DNA of 64,000 nucleotides from Whitmania pigra (GCA_021613335.1 JAJTWR010000245.1:967001-1031000); one strand, 5' to 3'. Positions 36,179 to 52,203 are shown, counted from the first letter of the stretch. Notes: generated from the letters alone by a model not told the origin. Made by a program: numbers and translations.

Positions 36179-38267
36179 ATGTTGAAGAAATATTTTGCAA
36201 CGTTTTGTCTGTTAAGCATTGGTTGGTTTCGTCTAGTTTTAGTTTTATTTGTTTATATTATTTTGTTATAACTAATAATAACAAGTTATTTAACATATTT
36301 TTTATTAAACTTTGTTAATCTTTATTAATAATATATGTACACATAATTATTCGATATATAATTTTATATGAAATATATATACATATTCTCGAAATAAATA
36401 ATTTAAATAATTAGAAAATCAGAAGTACCTCTTTTATAATTATTAATTTCTGTTTTCAGCCGAAGCATTGATCGCTTTGCCACCTGGTTACAAACTAGTA
36501 AGGAAACACTGGCCTCAATTCGTAAATCACGTAAGTATTTTCTCAACAGTCGTAATGTGTCACTTATGCATTCCAGTCTCAGTTATGGTTGATAAAAAAT
36601 TGGTAAAATACCTAAAATAAGTGACCTTAAAATAAGTAATATGTTATTAGAATACTTAAGATCGTTAGAATGCAGATGGTAGTCAATAAAAACTTCATAA
36701 ACTATTCATGATTTGTTTTCGATTTTGTCTTATTTTCCTTCTGATTATTTTTACGTTACTGTTTATTAAGATTATTATAATCCGTAACCTATATGCTGGA
36801 TATTTTAAATTTTCTGAACTCGATTAATTGGAAGCTGTGATTTCAGAATGTGCAAAAAATAATTATAAAATTAACGTTAAAACAAACATTTTTAGTCAAA
36901 AACCAAAGTTCAAGAAGAAATTTCGAGAATATTTCCCAATGTACCGGTAAGCTTTTCTGGAATTTATAAATATGTTTTAGGACGTCCCTTTAATAACTTT
37001 ATTTAAAATTACTTATTTAATTAATATTATTATTAATGATAATAATTATTTTCTAAGAATTTATGACGCTTCTTAACATTTAAATTTAATATTTTGTTCA
37101 ATTACACGTTTTAAACTTTTAGTTTAAGGTATTCGATAAAATAGATGGTTATATCAGTGAGGAATTTTATTTCAATCGTATAAAACTGACTGTGGACTAC
37201 AAAGGTACAGTCATTAAGACGCCTGAGTTCTTTGGATCTGGTAAGCCTCAGAGTAATTTGAACATAAATTAACTGCAGCATTTATATCTATAGGGTAATT
37301 TTGCTGGTTTCATTATTTTAACTGCTACTCTACTTTAAACTTATTATTTCCTATTGCTAATAAAGTTAATAATAGCGTTTAGTATAAAAGATATAGACTA
37401 TGTGTGTTGTTCTGAGTTGCTGATTAAGTTAGAGTTAGGAAGTGTTTGGAGTTTCTGGTGAATTTTCATATAGTACCTTTTTAGTTAAGGACTGTCGCCT
37501 GGTTTATTTCGTTTGTTTTCGAATTGTTTTCTGATTTCCTATAAAGACCAAAAAGTTTTTCATCGAGTTTTTCTTGAGTTTTTCCGTCTACATTTCCACC
37601 ATAATTACTATTATATTAATATATTACATTATCGAATATTATTGCATTATTTATTTCACTTCCTATGTCTACATATTCACCATAACTCTATTGGTGATTG
37701 TAATTAATTTTAATATAATAGATCTTGTGAGGACACATTTCACTGGACAAATATAAAATTAAACATTAAATAAACATTAATTGAAATTAATTTTGATATT
37801 GTAATATTTGTATAGTTATCTACTGCAGAAAAACTAAGAGCAATAATGTCTAAGAAGTATCGAATAATTTAGTAATTTAAAATATGTTACATTTATTTTT
37901 TTTGTTAATATTTGATAATGCTTCTAAAACTTTTCATTTCAGAACCGGATTTGGATATCCTCAAGCCCTTCATTAATTTGGTAGCTCTTTCATCTTACTT
38001 TTTCAAATTTGTAAAAGTTGAGAAATTGCTGTCGACTTATGAAATCCAGCAAATAATTAATATCATAAAATGCTGAAAGCCATTACTAAACTTCTAAATG
38101 AATTCATCCCTATTTTTAATTGTAAATAAGATAATTAAATAACTAACAATTTAATAATTAGCGTGATAAATAATTAATTAATATTACAGCCTGTTGGGAA
38201 GGCCATGGCCGTAATAATTATCCGCTTTCCCGAGCTCAAAGTTTGAAACTTTTTATTGCAATCACTG

Positions 38268-38300
<33 letters not shown>

Positions 38301-38696
38301 TAACCAACCATTTAATCAATTAATCAATCAATCAATTATTTAACCAATTAATCAATCATTTAATCAATTAATCAATCATTTAATCAATTAATCAATCATT
38401 TAATCAATCATTTAATCAATTAACTAATCATTTAATCAATTAATCAATTATTTAATCAATTAATAATTTATTCAATCAATACTAGTCAATCTTCAAATCT
38501 AAATTCCACATTTGATTACAATTGGATCTTATGTAATGTAATTTCTTTAAAAATACATAATTTTCAGGTCATAGTCAGAAGCATAGAAACCACTAAAATA
38601 GTGTGGGAATTAAGCAAAAAGAGCAAAGATTACATTCTCTTGAGAGTTTCTGAAGACGGAATTATGCGCGTGGAACCTGAATATAAGCGTGGATGA
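36179..38696 (+). CDS. secreted two-domain inhibitor-like protein (INH-F)
   Basis: Exons 36179-36221, 36460-36530, 36896-36946, 37123-37240, 37943-37980, 38190-38240 and 38568-38696, giving 166 residues. Signal peptide MLKKYFATFCLLSI. Domain 1: L-P-P-G-Y-K-L-V-R-K-H-W-P-Q-F-V-N-H, V-Q-E-E-I-S-R-I-F-P-N-V, loop D-K-I-D-G-Y-I-S, N-R-I-K-L-T-V-D and I-K-T-P. Domain 2: E-P-D-L-D-I-L, F-P-E-L-K, V-I-V-R-S-I-E-T, loop with K-I-V-W-E-L, then D-Y-I-L-L-R-V and M-R-V-E-P. The exon 6 tryptophan is lost (P-V-G-K). From exon 5 onwards, introns included, it is almost the same as INH-K although exons 1-4 differ strongly, which suggests gene conversion or a partial duplication. Confidence 0.8.
38266..38480. 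repeat. (TCAA)n-derived minisatellite
   Basis: Tandem TCAATCAAT and TTTAATCAATTAA units in intron 6 of INH-F. A shorter version lies at 51890-51955 in intron 6 of INH-K. Confidence 0.85.
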
Positions 38697-38890
38697 TAAA
38701 GCACGGAACATTTGACGACAAATTTTCTTTTGTTAACGCATTAAATTGTTAATTTGTTAAAACTCTAAATATATTCTAACTTGGGATGTCGCTTAAAAAA
38801 ATGAATTACAAAAATTATTTGGAATATAAAAATGTATTAAAGAATTTTTTAAATTACTATTATTATTATTATTATTATTATAAATATTAG

Positions 38891-40035
38891 AACATTATGG
38901 TTATAAAAAACTGGTTGTAGACAAAAATGATATAGTTATTAGACCAGCAGTGTTCTTTGGATCTGGTAATCTTCCTATTAATTTGAACTTAAATTAAGTG
39001 CAGTATTCATTTCTATAACCTTCCGATCACCGGTTTAGTTATTTGAACTATTAATGGAGTTCAAATTTATTATTTCCTATTGCTAATAATGGTTTTAACA
39101 ACGTTATTACTGTGCGGCTTAAATAGAAAACATGTTTTTTTCAAGTTTTTCTTTAAAATTATTATTGTATTATTACATTCTATTGCAGAATATTATTCCA
39201 TTATTTATTTCACTTCCGTCTACATTTCCACCATAATTTTATTAGTGATTGTAATTAATTTTAAGATAAAAATTAAAATTAATCTTGATACTTTATTATT
39301 TGTATTGTTATCTACTTCAAGAACCAGATTTGGATTTTGTGAAAAAAAGTTTGGGACAAGTAAAATTTAAGAAATTTTATGCTTATTTATTTTAGGTATA
39401 TTTCATGCTCAAAATAATTAATTTTGGTAATGATATTATTGTAATCAATAAATATCCATTATTATAAATTATATTAATGTTGTTTGACTTCTTAGTGAAT
39501 ATGGTAATTAAGTTATAATTACTGAATATTATGATGAGTTGGCATCATATTTTCAGCATTGGTACAACCTGACGAATATTATTTCAAAGGAATTACCCAC
39601 AATCAAAGTACACAATAACTTGGTTTGATTTCTCTTTTTTCAATAATGATACTTTCGTAATTCAAATAACTATTTATCATTCGTGAAAAAGAAAATATTC
39701 ATAGCGGTTTGAATGAAATTACCCAAAGATAATAATTACCAACTTATTACCTCTAAAACAGATAGCCCTGAAGAATACCAATAAAATGATAAACGATCTT
39801 TCTTTTAGCTTTTTTGTCTTTTAAATCAAACTATTTCAAATGTTGCAATTGAAATTTCATTCAGATCGTCAGCTATAAGGATGGAAGAATGACATACGTT
39901 CGTCAAATTAAACCAATTGATGGTTATGTTCGCCTTGAAGTTGAACCAGATGACAGAGTCCTTAAAATGCCGCTTTTCATCAGGGTTTACCCAGTAAGAA
40001 AAAGCTCTAAGATGCAACTTTTTCCATATTCTTAA
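38891..40035 (+). pseudogene. 5'-truncated two-domain inhibitor-like gene (INH-G)
   Basis: Only exons 4 (partial) to 7 remain: 38891-38965 (K-K-L-V-V-D-K-N-D-I-V-I-R-P), 39322-39359 (E-P-D-L-D-F-V-K-K), 39557-39607 (H-W-Y-N-L-T-N-I-I-S-K-E-L-P) and 39865-40035 (loop Y-K-D-G-R-M-T-Y-V-R, G-Y-V-R-L-E-V, L-K-M-P-L). These are clean, with correct splice sites and phases. Exons 1-3 and the start of exon 4 are missing; a short (ATT)n tract takes their place, 190 bases behind the stop of INH-F. Because exon 4 still enters in phase 1, these exons could in principle be spliced to an upstream transcript, so alternative 3' exons are an option. Confidence 0.6.
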
Positions 40036-40780
40036 ATCAATTAATGATTTGAGAGAATAAAAGTTGTTTTTTGAAATTGACACTTTTTTTTTTAATACTT
40101 ATTTATGTATTAATTTATTTATTTGGTTAATACTATTAAAAAAATAAATAATTTAATTATTGTAATTAATTGTCTTTCTTCATACTGGTTTTAATTTGTT
40201 TGATCTACTTAGCTAATCTTCTTATTAGCAAATGTTGCCATTTTAAAAAGAGACTATTAAGTTAATTTTGGAAATATTTCCAACTGAAACCAGAGCAAAT
40301 ATTTGTTTACTTTGTTTTTTTTTTTACAAACAGCCATTTCATGTCCTAAAAGCCATAGAATTTTATTGATTAAATTACTAACTACTGGATTATGGCAACG
40401 ATTCCAAATAGTTTTGCTACTCCTGAAAAACATTGCTTAAGTCAATTTTTAGTGATTAGAATTATCTCAAAAAAATATACTGATACAAAAAATATTTCGG
40501 AACAAAAACATTTATTGTGATATATGAAGTTTAAAATTTTAAGCGTAATAAAAAAAACTGTTTCGGCTGTTTTTTTTTAACGCGACTAGAAGTACATATC
40601 GATTGCAATTAATCGCTGACAAGTGCAAGTTTCGCTCCTAGTCAGGCTAACTAATGACTTTTAAAATACGTAATGATAGCAGATAAACTCAAATAATAAA
40701 ACGAATTTTTGTGCACTTTCAGTTGATTGAAATTAGGCAAATCTTTTGATTAACTGATTAATCGTTAACTAGTTCTCAAG
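40036..40780. other. intergenic before INH-H
   Basis: A+T-rich, no gene. The promoter of INH-H should be here but does not carry the conserved block of INH-B/C/E. Confidence 0.45.
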
Positions 40781-42589
40781 ATGTTGACGAAATGCTTTTT
40801 TATTTTAAGTTTTTTATGGATCGGTGGGCTACGACTTATTCAAACCTTAGGACAATTTAATTCTATTAAAACTGCTAATAGGTTCAATGCGTATTCCTTT
40901 TAGGTGCTCACTAAATTAATAATGATTGCTTTATTGCTGCCAGAATTCAGTTTGTAAATCAGGGAAACTATTACTCATTGTCTTTCAAAAATCTTTCTGA
41001 ATTACAACATCAATTAGTTACTTTAATAAATTAAATGATAAAATATTATGACGATACTAAAATATTAAAGCTAAAATATTACGAATTTGTGAATCAATAT
41101 TAAAATAAATTTAAATTATGTTTATTAGCAGAAGCTTGGATAGCTAGCCCGGGTTTTGTAATACTAAGGAAACAATGGCCTGAGTTTGTCAACCAGGTGA
41201 TATTCTCTCAAAATAAACAAACTTAATTTAAAATGATTGTTTCGCAATATAGTAAATTTTATTAAACATCTTTGATCATCTTTGTAATGGATATGGACCA
41301 TTTATTTATGACAAAAATAATAGAAGCAAATAACGTAAAATATTTGTTGACGAGTTATTTTTATCATACTTAACCTTTTTTTAAAATCAGACAAGAAAAA
41401 TAGTGCATCATGAACTCTCAAACATATTTCCTAATGTAGAGGTGAGTTTATTTTACAATTTTAAATATATGCATTTTACAAAATAACTATAAGAATAATT
41501 TATTTTAAATTTAAAAAATGTCTATGATTTCTAAAGTGTAGTTTTATTCTTCTGATTAAATTTCAAACGCAATAGGTCAGCGTTTACAGTGAGGATATAA
41601 GTAAAGCTGTTTCTGAAGATTATTATTACGATAAAATAAAATTGGTTGTGAACGAAAATGGTATTGTTGTTGAGCCACCAGTATTCTTTGGAGGCGGTAA
41701 GCTGAAATGAAATTTGATCTACGTTTATCCGCCTGTGATAACATTGTTAATTATTTGAATTGTCATAATTGTGTAACTTTTGATTTGTTATTATAATTAA
41801 ATGATCTAAATAATCATAATTAAACTGTCTTAGCTATTTAGTATGAAACAATCAAAATTAAACCTCACCTGTTGCTAATTGGTAAACTCTTTCAGAACCG
41901 GATTTTTCTTTTGTAAGGAAATTATTGGGAAAGGTAAGACGTATATGTCCATCAATAAAACAATTTGTCCAATTTTAGGCAAATCAAATGTTTGTTTAAA
42001 TATGGATCTAGCTTTGATGTTTGATGAAATCCATGATTCATTCTTTGATTCATTGATGATGTATTTTTTTAATATTGAACATCGTTATCATTTGAATACA
42101 TTTAAAAGTAGTTTTATGTAATAGGTAGCATATATAGCTTAAATATTAAATGTCTCATATTCAGCATTGGAACACTGTGAAAAATCAAATAATGGAAAAA
42201 TTACCTGTAACCAAGGTATGTAGAACTTGCTACAACATTAAGATTTTTATTAAAAACACTTGCACTAAAAAATAAAATATTTAGTGACTAATCGGTCGAT
42301 AATTTTAAGCTAGGTTCGGAGCCAGCGTAAATAAATAACAAATATTTTAACTTGCAATTAATCTGCAAATAAATCGCAAACAAATTGTAAATAAATTTAA
42401 AATTCACTCCAGATAGCCATCTACAAGAACGGTAAGTTTGTTGAGGTTCACGAAAGATTAGGCTCCAACTACGTTCGTCTTGACATTGAATCGGATGATA
42501 TCGTCCGAAAAATGCCGCTCTACATGAGGGGTTTGCCGGGTCAAGAATTGCACGAAATAAAATCTGTACAAGCGCCAATTAATTTTTAA
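40781..42589 (+). CDS. secreted two-domain inhibitor-like protein (INH-H)
   Basis: Exons 40781-40823, 41129-41196, 41391-41441, 41576-41696, 41896-41933, 42165-42215 and 42413-42589, giving 182 residues. Signal peptide MLTKCFFILSFLWI. Domain 1: L-R-K-Q-W-P-E-F-V-N-Q, I-V-H-H-E-L-S-N-I-F-P-N-V, loop S-E-D-I-S-K-A-V, D-K-I-K-L-V-V-N-E and V-V-E-P-P, a very good match to the potato inhibitor I core. Domain 2: E-P-D-F-S-F-V-R-K-L-L-G-K-H-W, M-E-K-L-P-V-T-K, loop Y-K-N-G-K-F-V-E-V-H, N-Y-V-R-L-D-I and V-R-K-M-P. It has the longest C-terminal tail of the family (about 20 residues past the last conserved proline region). All parts intact. Confidence 0.82.
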
Positions 42590-43938
42590 TGAAGTTATTG
42601 AAAAATTATTGAATTACCAACGGTGTGTTTGATCATCACTTTGACGAAGTTTATGAACGAAATGTATAAATTGAATAATTAATAAAAAAATATGTTTTTT
42701 ATTTTTGTTTTTTTTTACATAAATAACTCAAAGTAAGAGATGAATAATTATATAATTTGATATTACTGATTTGATATTACTCTGTAATATAATATAATGT
42801 AAATATAATATTTGATATAAATAACCGTATAACTGATAATAATGGAGTTTTCAGAAAAAATGTACAATAAAATTTCATGGCAAAAAGATCTCGATGAACC
42901 AATTTCATGTAAATCCAACTGACACTAGTTAATTATGTAAACTTGTTTTTTTTAATTTACGACATCAATTAATCGTAAGCCTCTGATAAACCAGTAAATA
43001 TGATTGAATAAAGTATTTTAATTCATTCTTTCAGTCTAATACATAATAATGTCATCACTTACAATAATGTCTATTGAGCTGCAGAGAATTTGACAATCTC
43101 ATGAAATGACTGAGCCTAATGTTAAACAAAAGTAACTAAAATCATTAAAGTATTATTAGTCAAAATAATTGATTAAAATAATAAATTAGTTGCTTGAAAA
43201 ATTTAAATCTTATAAAGTGGAACAGGTTTTCAGGTCGCTTTCCTATTTAATAGTTTAGTATTAAAATTAGCATTTTATCACAGTTGTAATAAATTAATTT
43301 ACATATCTACGTGGTAACAGCAATAGTTGATTTACAGGGCCAGCTTCAGGGGTAAAGAAGTACATTTAATAAACACAATGCTGATTATTATGTTGGTGTG
43401 CCTCATCAACATTATCAATGTTAACAAATAGTTATTTAATGCGTTAATGAAATATGTTTTGAGTAATTAATAGCAAATAAATATGAAAAGTGAGCAACAA
43501 CATTTATGAATTATAAATAGCGTTTCATATTTACAGAGATTTTAAACTATGATTAATTTTTTCTTCTTATTATTAATATCAATTTGCAATTTATATTATT
43601 ATTTCTGTTATTTCTTTTTCAAGTTTCAACAATTTATCATTCCGGATTAAAGGCTTGCTTATCGAATACAACAGATGATTTATTGATTACGTGTCATTCA
43701 CTTTTTTATCACTTCAACAAATTCAAAAGAATGACCATTAATTAAAAATTATTGCTCTCTGTCAATAATGTTTAATTTTTAAAATTATGCTGTAAAAGCT
43801 TCAAGCCAAGAAATTGATTTCTTAGAAAAACTGAAGTTCAAGAAAACCTGAGCCCAAAAAAAGAGATTATATTTATTTACAATATTAATAATCATTGTTA
43901 TTATAAAATGAAATAAAGTAACGTTCAAGACAAGCAAA
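42590..43938. other. intergenic, no gene seen
   Basis: A+T-rich sequence between INH-H and INH-I. I found no exon with family features. Confidence 0.5.
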
Positions 43939-46254
<2,316 letters not shown>

Positions 46255-46332
46255 TATTCCAGCTTCGAGATTCGTTTGAGTTTCAGTAACTATTTAGTTT
46301 TAGTTACATTAACTATTTCAGATTTAGTTTCA

Positions 46333-46711
46333 AATAATAATAATAATAATAATAATAGTTTATTTCTATGGCGCCTTGTGCGTAGCGTCAGAGGCGCCTT
46401 GATTCTTCAAGGAACTTTTTGAAGAGATGGGTCTTCAGCTGGCGCTTGAAGAGCTCGAGCGTGGGCTGAGACCGGATGATGGGGGGCAGGCTATTCCAGA
46501 CGGCGGGCGAGGCATGAGAGAAGCCTCGGTTGACGATGGATGATATGTGGACAGGTTGATGGAGATGAATTATAGAAGATGAGCGGAGGCGATCGGGGAT
46601 GTGACGGTGGCGAATGAGATGATGGAGATAAGGGGGGTTGAATGTGGTTAATGTTCGATAAGTGAGCAGAGATATTTTGTAGATGATGCGAAGATGGATG
46701 GGTAGCCAATA
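46333..46711 (-). mobile_element. 5'-truncated CR1/L2-like LINE, 3' end with (ATT)n tail
   Basis: Same family as at 16456, about 360 bp, joined to an (ATT)n tail at 46333-46358. The minus-strand frame is open from W-L-P-I-H-L-R-I-I-Y to the stop at 46390-46388, including G-F-S-H-A-S-P-A-V-W-N-S-L-P and L-K-T-H-L-F, which is the standard C-terminus of CR1/L2 reverse transcriptases. It lies 80 bp behind the stop of INH-I, perhaps in its 3' UTR. Confidence 0.85.
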
Positions 46712-48220
46712 AATATTTATTTATTTCAGATTAAACTACAAAGTTTTCATGATATCATTTCAGTTTTTTATTTATTTATTTCAATTTAAATACTAAAATA
46801 TCATGCAATCAAAAAATCCATTTCAATTTTTTTTTAAATTGAACTTATTTACAAAGTAATTAAAAGTTATGTCTAGAGATCTTGACATTCGTCTTCGCAC
46901 ATCATACCGCACACTGAAAATATCTGCTGCTCATATGCCTGTGCCAGAATATCTGGAGTCTTTAATGCAAGATAACTGATAAGATGATTACTGAACCAAT
47001 ACATAAGTAGTGCCACTGCACTAGAGGTATGGAGTTAGTGTTTCAAATCCATTAAGTAGATCCATTAGGTCAAGTTGTGATCATCAAGAAATGAGCACAA
47101 AGTATATTCTTGTTCCCTGTCGAGCCTAATTTATTACCTTGTTCAAAAGGCTATATGATGTAGTTGAAATAGATTTTTTTAGCAAGTTGCTGCCTGCGTC
47201 TCACACAAGACATATGCCTAAAGACGACAATAGACACATCCAATTACAGCATCAATGCAACATTGGCAGGAGTTTGATTTGGAATTAATTTTGAATTTTT
47301 TTTAAATTTCTTTTTGTGTTTTTTTTCTTAGATTATTAGGTTAGTTATTTAAATTTTGGACTTCTAAAAATAATGACAGTTTTAAATACTTAACTTAACT
47401 TTCCTCTGTCGCTGTGCAAAACAAATTAACTATGATAATTATCGGTATTTGAACAAATATCTTTAATTCATAACACTCTTCCAATTTGGTAAAATTCCTT
47501 CAATTGCATGAAATGACTTTTCATCATTTTAAGTAGAAATTGATCAAAATAAATTATGTAGTAAAAATTAAATAGTCCACTTTCAAAATAATAACTTCTT
47601 TTTATTATCACAAGCCATGCAAATAACCACTTGATTATCGGAAAATATTTAAAAAAAATTAATTTTAGATGCTAATATCACTTTGTATATTTTCTTTTTT
47701 TAAATAACTTTTTCTCGTCACCATCTTTTGAGTCGCAATGTCTGTCTGGAAAAATTATGGAAAAGTGACTATGGGAATGGTAGAACTAGCGATAGATACA
47801 AGATAAATTGTGATAAGTAAGATGAATAAGTAAACAAATTGTGATAAGTAAGATAAATGATGAATGTTAAGCAGGTCTATTAATAAATTACCTAGAAATG
47901 ATTTATGGGTTAGCATTAATATCATTATCTTAAGACAATTAATCTATAGTGTGACGGTATTATTATTATTATTATTTATTTTAGAAATCAACTTTTTAAA
48001 TGACTATAATTTAAAAAATATTTTCAAGACTTTGTGCAAATCTAATTTCCTAATATCTATCGATATAATCCATAAAGGACAATTTATCAAACTCCACCAA
48101 TGATAAGGTTTGCCACAAAACATAATGACAATTATTTATGCAAGTTATACTGTTTTCAACTATTGTTCTTTGTTTGAGAAAAATATTATGCAACAAATGA
48201 ATTATTATTTGCGAATTGAA
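46712..48220. other. intergenic, no supported gene
   Basis: Low-complexity A+T-rich DNA. A short G+C-richer patch at 46870-46980 has a plus-strand frame I cannot identify. Confidence 0.45.
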
Positions 48221-49424
48221 ATGTTTATCTTTACGGTATTCGCCATATTGACGGTGTTGTCAGAATCTGTTGACTTTAATGGTCAGTTTGTTCTTGGTAA
48301 CAGTTTCAAATTTTTAATAATAATTTATAGATAATATATAAAATTTATTAGATAATAATTTTTTAGTAGTTAAGTTTAGTAGTTATTATATTTATTAATA
48401 GTTAATATTTTGGTGCACAATTTTTAAAGTTAAAATATGGGGCATGTTGTAAAATTTTCAATTTTTGGTCTCAATACATTTTTAATTTAAATTTAAATTT
48501 TTCACACTAAAAGACATTATGCTAATTAAACTAGACATTTATTCAAGATGCATCATTTGTAAGCTTATTATAAGTGGTAATTGAGTTGCAGATAATTCCT
48601 GTTTCTAAATTTGCCACTACAATTACACAACAAATAGTCTAATATCAGTTTAAATATAACTTTGCAAGTATTTAATAAAAATTTCAAAATTTGCTTACAC
48701 GGTACGACTAAAAGTATAAAACTCTTTACAATTCAGCCGTTACAGAAGTAACGAAAAAGATCATGGGTAAGGTGAGAAATTGAGGATTTTAGAATTCTAA
48801 TTAATATTCAGTTAATTCAGTTTAAATAATAGGTAAAAACTACAAAATCTACTGAATCAAATATTTTTCAGTCCTGGTGGGAGGCTTTAAGAGCAGTAAT
48901 TAAAGAACTTCCGACAGTGACGGTAATTCACTGATTTGATATTCAAATTAGTTTCTATCAACAACATTGTTCTCATTAAATTTACTTTTCTTTCCGTACA
49001 CATTTACAATTTAATTTATTCATAATTAATTTATTTATAATCAAGTCATCTTCAAAGTTGATCTGTTCTTAAAGACGTTCTTAAATACAAGTATTGATGC
49101 AATTCCCGATCCTTTTCCGGTTGTTGTAAGGCGTTGCATGGCATTTATCGCTAATTGTTTCCCTTCGCGGCCTTAAAAATGATGTTTTCAATGCCGCATT
49201 TACTTGTAAATTAAATTGTATTTTAAATTTTCAAATTACGTTTCAGAAATTCGAGATTTAAATTGTTTAAAATTATTTTTATTTAAACCAAACTATAGGT
49301 TGCCGTCGAGAAAAATAACAAAAACATCTACGTACACCGCGGTAGTAGTTTGAGCTACGTGCTCCTTACTGCAGATGCAGACGACATCGTCAGGGAATAC
49401 CCGCTGTACGCAATGGAGATTTAG
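48221..49424 (+). CDS. secreted one-domain (C-type) inhibitor-like protein (INH-J)
   Basis: Exons 48221-48281, 48737-48771, 48872-48922 and 49299-49424, giving 90 residues. The signal peptide reads MFIFTVFAILTVLSESVDFN; an in-frame ATG eight codons upstream (48196) is possible, but the second ATG fits the family length. The signal exon ends in phase 1 and splices straight to an exon-5 equivalent that also enters in phase 1 (A-V-T-E-V-T-K-K-I-M-G-K), then S-W-W-E-A-L-R-A-V-I-K-E-L-P-T-V and the last exon with loop E-K-N-N-K-N-I-Y-V-H, Y-V-L-L-T-A and V-R-E-Y-P. So only domain 2 is present; no trace of exons 2-4 is visible in the 455-bp first intron. The frame is preserved throughout. Confidence 0.75.
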
Positions 49425-50083
49425 AATGGATGATGGACCGCGAGAGCTGTACCTTTTTTCAAATTTATTTAAAAGTTTAACCATAAAATATTTTAGTATT
49501 TCTGGACATACTGGAATTGTAAAGACTTTCACTAAAATGACTAAATCAAATTTTGTTGCAATAAAACTAATAAATGTAATTCACGATGTTTATGGATTAC
49601 AGTAATAAAAATAAAAAAAAAAATTTTAAATACATTTCAATCTGCATCTATTCTTTAAAAATGTTCATAAGTTGAAGCATTATCACATCGTAACGAATAA
49701 CTTATTTGACGTCGTTAGACCAGTACACTACAAGTTTAAGTACACTTGTTTATGACTTCCTCAACCAGAAATTAATCATTCAATCAGAATTGCAACAAAT
49801 ACGAACATCAGAATTGATGATGTTAATAAATAAAAAATAATGGTCACAAGTAAACTACAAATTGATTTGCCCCTGACAAGACAAACTTTTATCTATTTGT
49901 TAAAATAATTGATATTGTCAGTTACTAACGAGCCTGTCTGTAATAACAAACTGTGTTTACTATTCAGTCAGAGGGCCTGCTAGCCTTTGGCAACGTGTAA
50001 GTTAGACTAAGCAGTTACTAAGCTCATCCGTTGTAAGAATATTTCAATCTTATTACAACTCATAAAGTTCAGGGATATCAAGA
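49425..50083. other. intergenic
   Basis: No gene seen; promoter of INH-K presumably included. Confidence 0.45.
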
Positions 50084-52203
50084 ATGATAAAAGTTGTATA
50101 TTTGGTTATTTTTCACTTCTTAGCTTTAGGTTAGTTTTTGAATTCAAATCTAATTTTTCGTAAAACATATTTTTTTACTAGTAATAATAATAGAAATATG
50201 CAAAATAAAATAAAGTATTGGAATAGAGACCTTATTAAAGAAACACAAACGCAGTTCTTAATCTTGTTAATATTTGATTGACAATTTGTTAATCATTTTA
50301 TAGTTAAAAAATAATGGTTTTATTTAAGTAATTTTGAATTTACTTTTTTTTAATATTATATTTTGTAACATAACTGATTTTCAAAAAATTTCTTCAAATT
50401 TTCAACAACAAAAATTAAATTAGCCATATCTGACTTTATCATGGATCCGTACGGCTACAAAATAGTGACGGAGAGGTATTTCAATCTCATCAACAAGGTC
50501 AACTACATGACTGTCGATTTAAAGGCATCAAAATAATTTTTTAATTATTCTTCCTTACCTTGTTTTAGCCACTGGATGAAGCCAAAGCGGAGCTAGACAA
50601 GCTATATCCTAACATTGAGGTAAATAATTACTAAATATTGTAAAACAATTACTTATTTATTTTAAATGTTTATAAATATTTATGTTTCTAAATTTAAAAT
50701 GATGATCTAATATCAGTAGCATTTGCTCGAGGTTTTCCGGAAAACTATCATTAATTCCTGATTAATATTCATTACTTCTTTAACTTAAACATAGCACATA
50801 TGTATAAAATTGACTAATCATTTAACCATCCGTTAACCTTTTATTACATTTTATTAACATTTATTATTTAGTATTTACATTCTTGTCCCAAAGTCATCAA
50901 AATCATCAATTCTTCCTAAAAAAAAAAGAAGAATGTCAACAGATTGTGAATAAATGGATTTTTATTTATTTTTAAATTCAAGTACATAATAGAACACTAC
51001 ATTAACCATGACAAACGGCCGTCAGAATTCTACATGAACAAAGTCAGGATTCCAATCAATGACAAGAACATCGTGGTAGAACCACCCAAGTACTGGGGAA
51101 GAGGTAAATAAATAATAATAATAAATAAAAATCAATAAATTAAGTTAATTAATAATAATTATGATTGTTTAATTAGATAAAATAAATTAAATAAAATAAA
51201 TAAAATTAATTAATAATAATATTGATTATTTAGTTGATTAAAATAAATAAGTAATGTAATGATATTAAATAGACAATTACATAAACTCAGATATTATAGA
51301 TAATTTTTGCCATAAATCGACAGAAATAAACAGCTAATAATTAATTATTATTAAATAAAGACTAGCCAAGACCAAAATAAAAAAATAATAATGAATATTT
51401 CATTAGAAAACTAATTTTAAATTCTTCATTAACTGATTTACAGTTATCCTGCTCTTGAAATAAATAGAACAATAACGTCTAGGAGATATCGAATAATTTA
51501 ATAAATTAAATGTTTATTTTTTTATTAATATTTTATAATAAATTTTAAGTTTTTTCTTTTTAGAACCAGATTTGTATTTCCTCAAATTCTTCATAAACTT
51601 GGTAGCTCTTTCATCTTACTTTTTCAAATTTGTAAAAGTTGAGAAATTGCTGTCGACTCATGAAATCCAGCAAATTATTAGCATCATAAAATGCTGAAAG
51701 CCATTACTGAAGTTCTAAGTGAATTCATCCCTATAATTAGCATGGTAATTAATTAATTAATTAATATTACAGCCTGTTGGGAAGGCCATCGCCGCAATAA
51801 ATCTCCGCCTTCCGGAGTTCAAAGTTTGCAATTTTCTATTGTTAATCACAATCAAGACAAACGATTTCACACTTTAACTCAATCATGACCAATCAATCAG
51901 TCAATCAATCAATTCATTCATTCAACCAATCAATCAATTATTCAATCTATCGATCGACCCTACGGTCAATCTTCTGCTGTTTAAATTCTGATCTAAATTA
52001 CACATCTGTTTACCAGCGAATCATTGGATCTTATGGTATATTATGGCTTCTTCCAAAATAAATATAATTTTCAGATCATAGTCAGAAGCATAGAAACCAA
52101 TAAAGTAGTGTGGGAAGGACTAAATAAGAGCAAACAGTACATTCTCTTGAGAGTATCTGAAGACGGCATAATGCGCGTGGAGCCTCAATTTATGCACGGA
52201 TGA
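50084..52203 (+). CDS. secreted two-domain inhibitor-like protein (INH-K)
   Basis: Exons 50084-50129, 50424-50497, 50569-50619, 50983-51103, 51564-51601, 51773-51823 and 52075-52203, giving 169 residues. Signal peptide MIKVVYLVIFHFLAL. Domain 1 departs from the norm at the start (R-Y-F-N-L-I-N-K instead of W-P-E-L-V) but keeps A-K-A-E-L-D-K-L-Y-P-N-I, M-N-K-V-R-I-P-I-N and V-V-E-P-P; loop Y-I-N-H-D-K-R-P. Domain 2 and its introns are nearly the same as in INH-F (I-V-R-S-I-E-T, loop K-V-V-W-E-G, Q-Y-I-L-L-R-V, M-R-V-E-P). Intron 2 is only 71 bp. Confidence 0.8.

Noticed and set aside
46491..46709. 72-codon minus-strand frame rich in proline, serine and histidine
   Set aside because: Wrong frame of the CR1-like LINE end; the adjacent frame gives the recognisable reverse transcriptase C-terminus.
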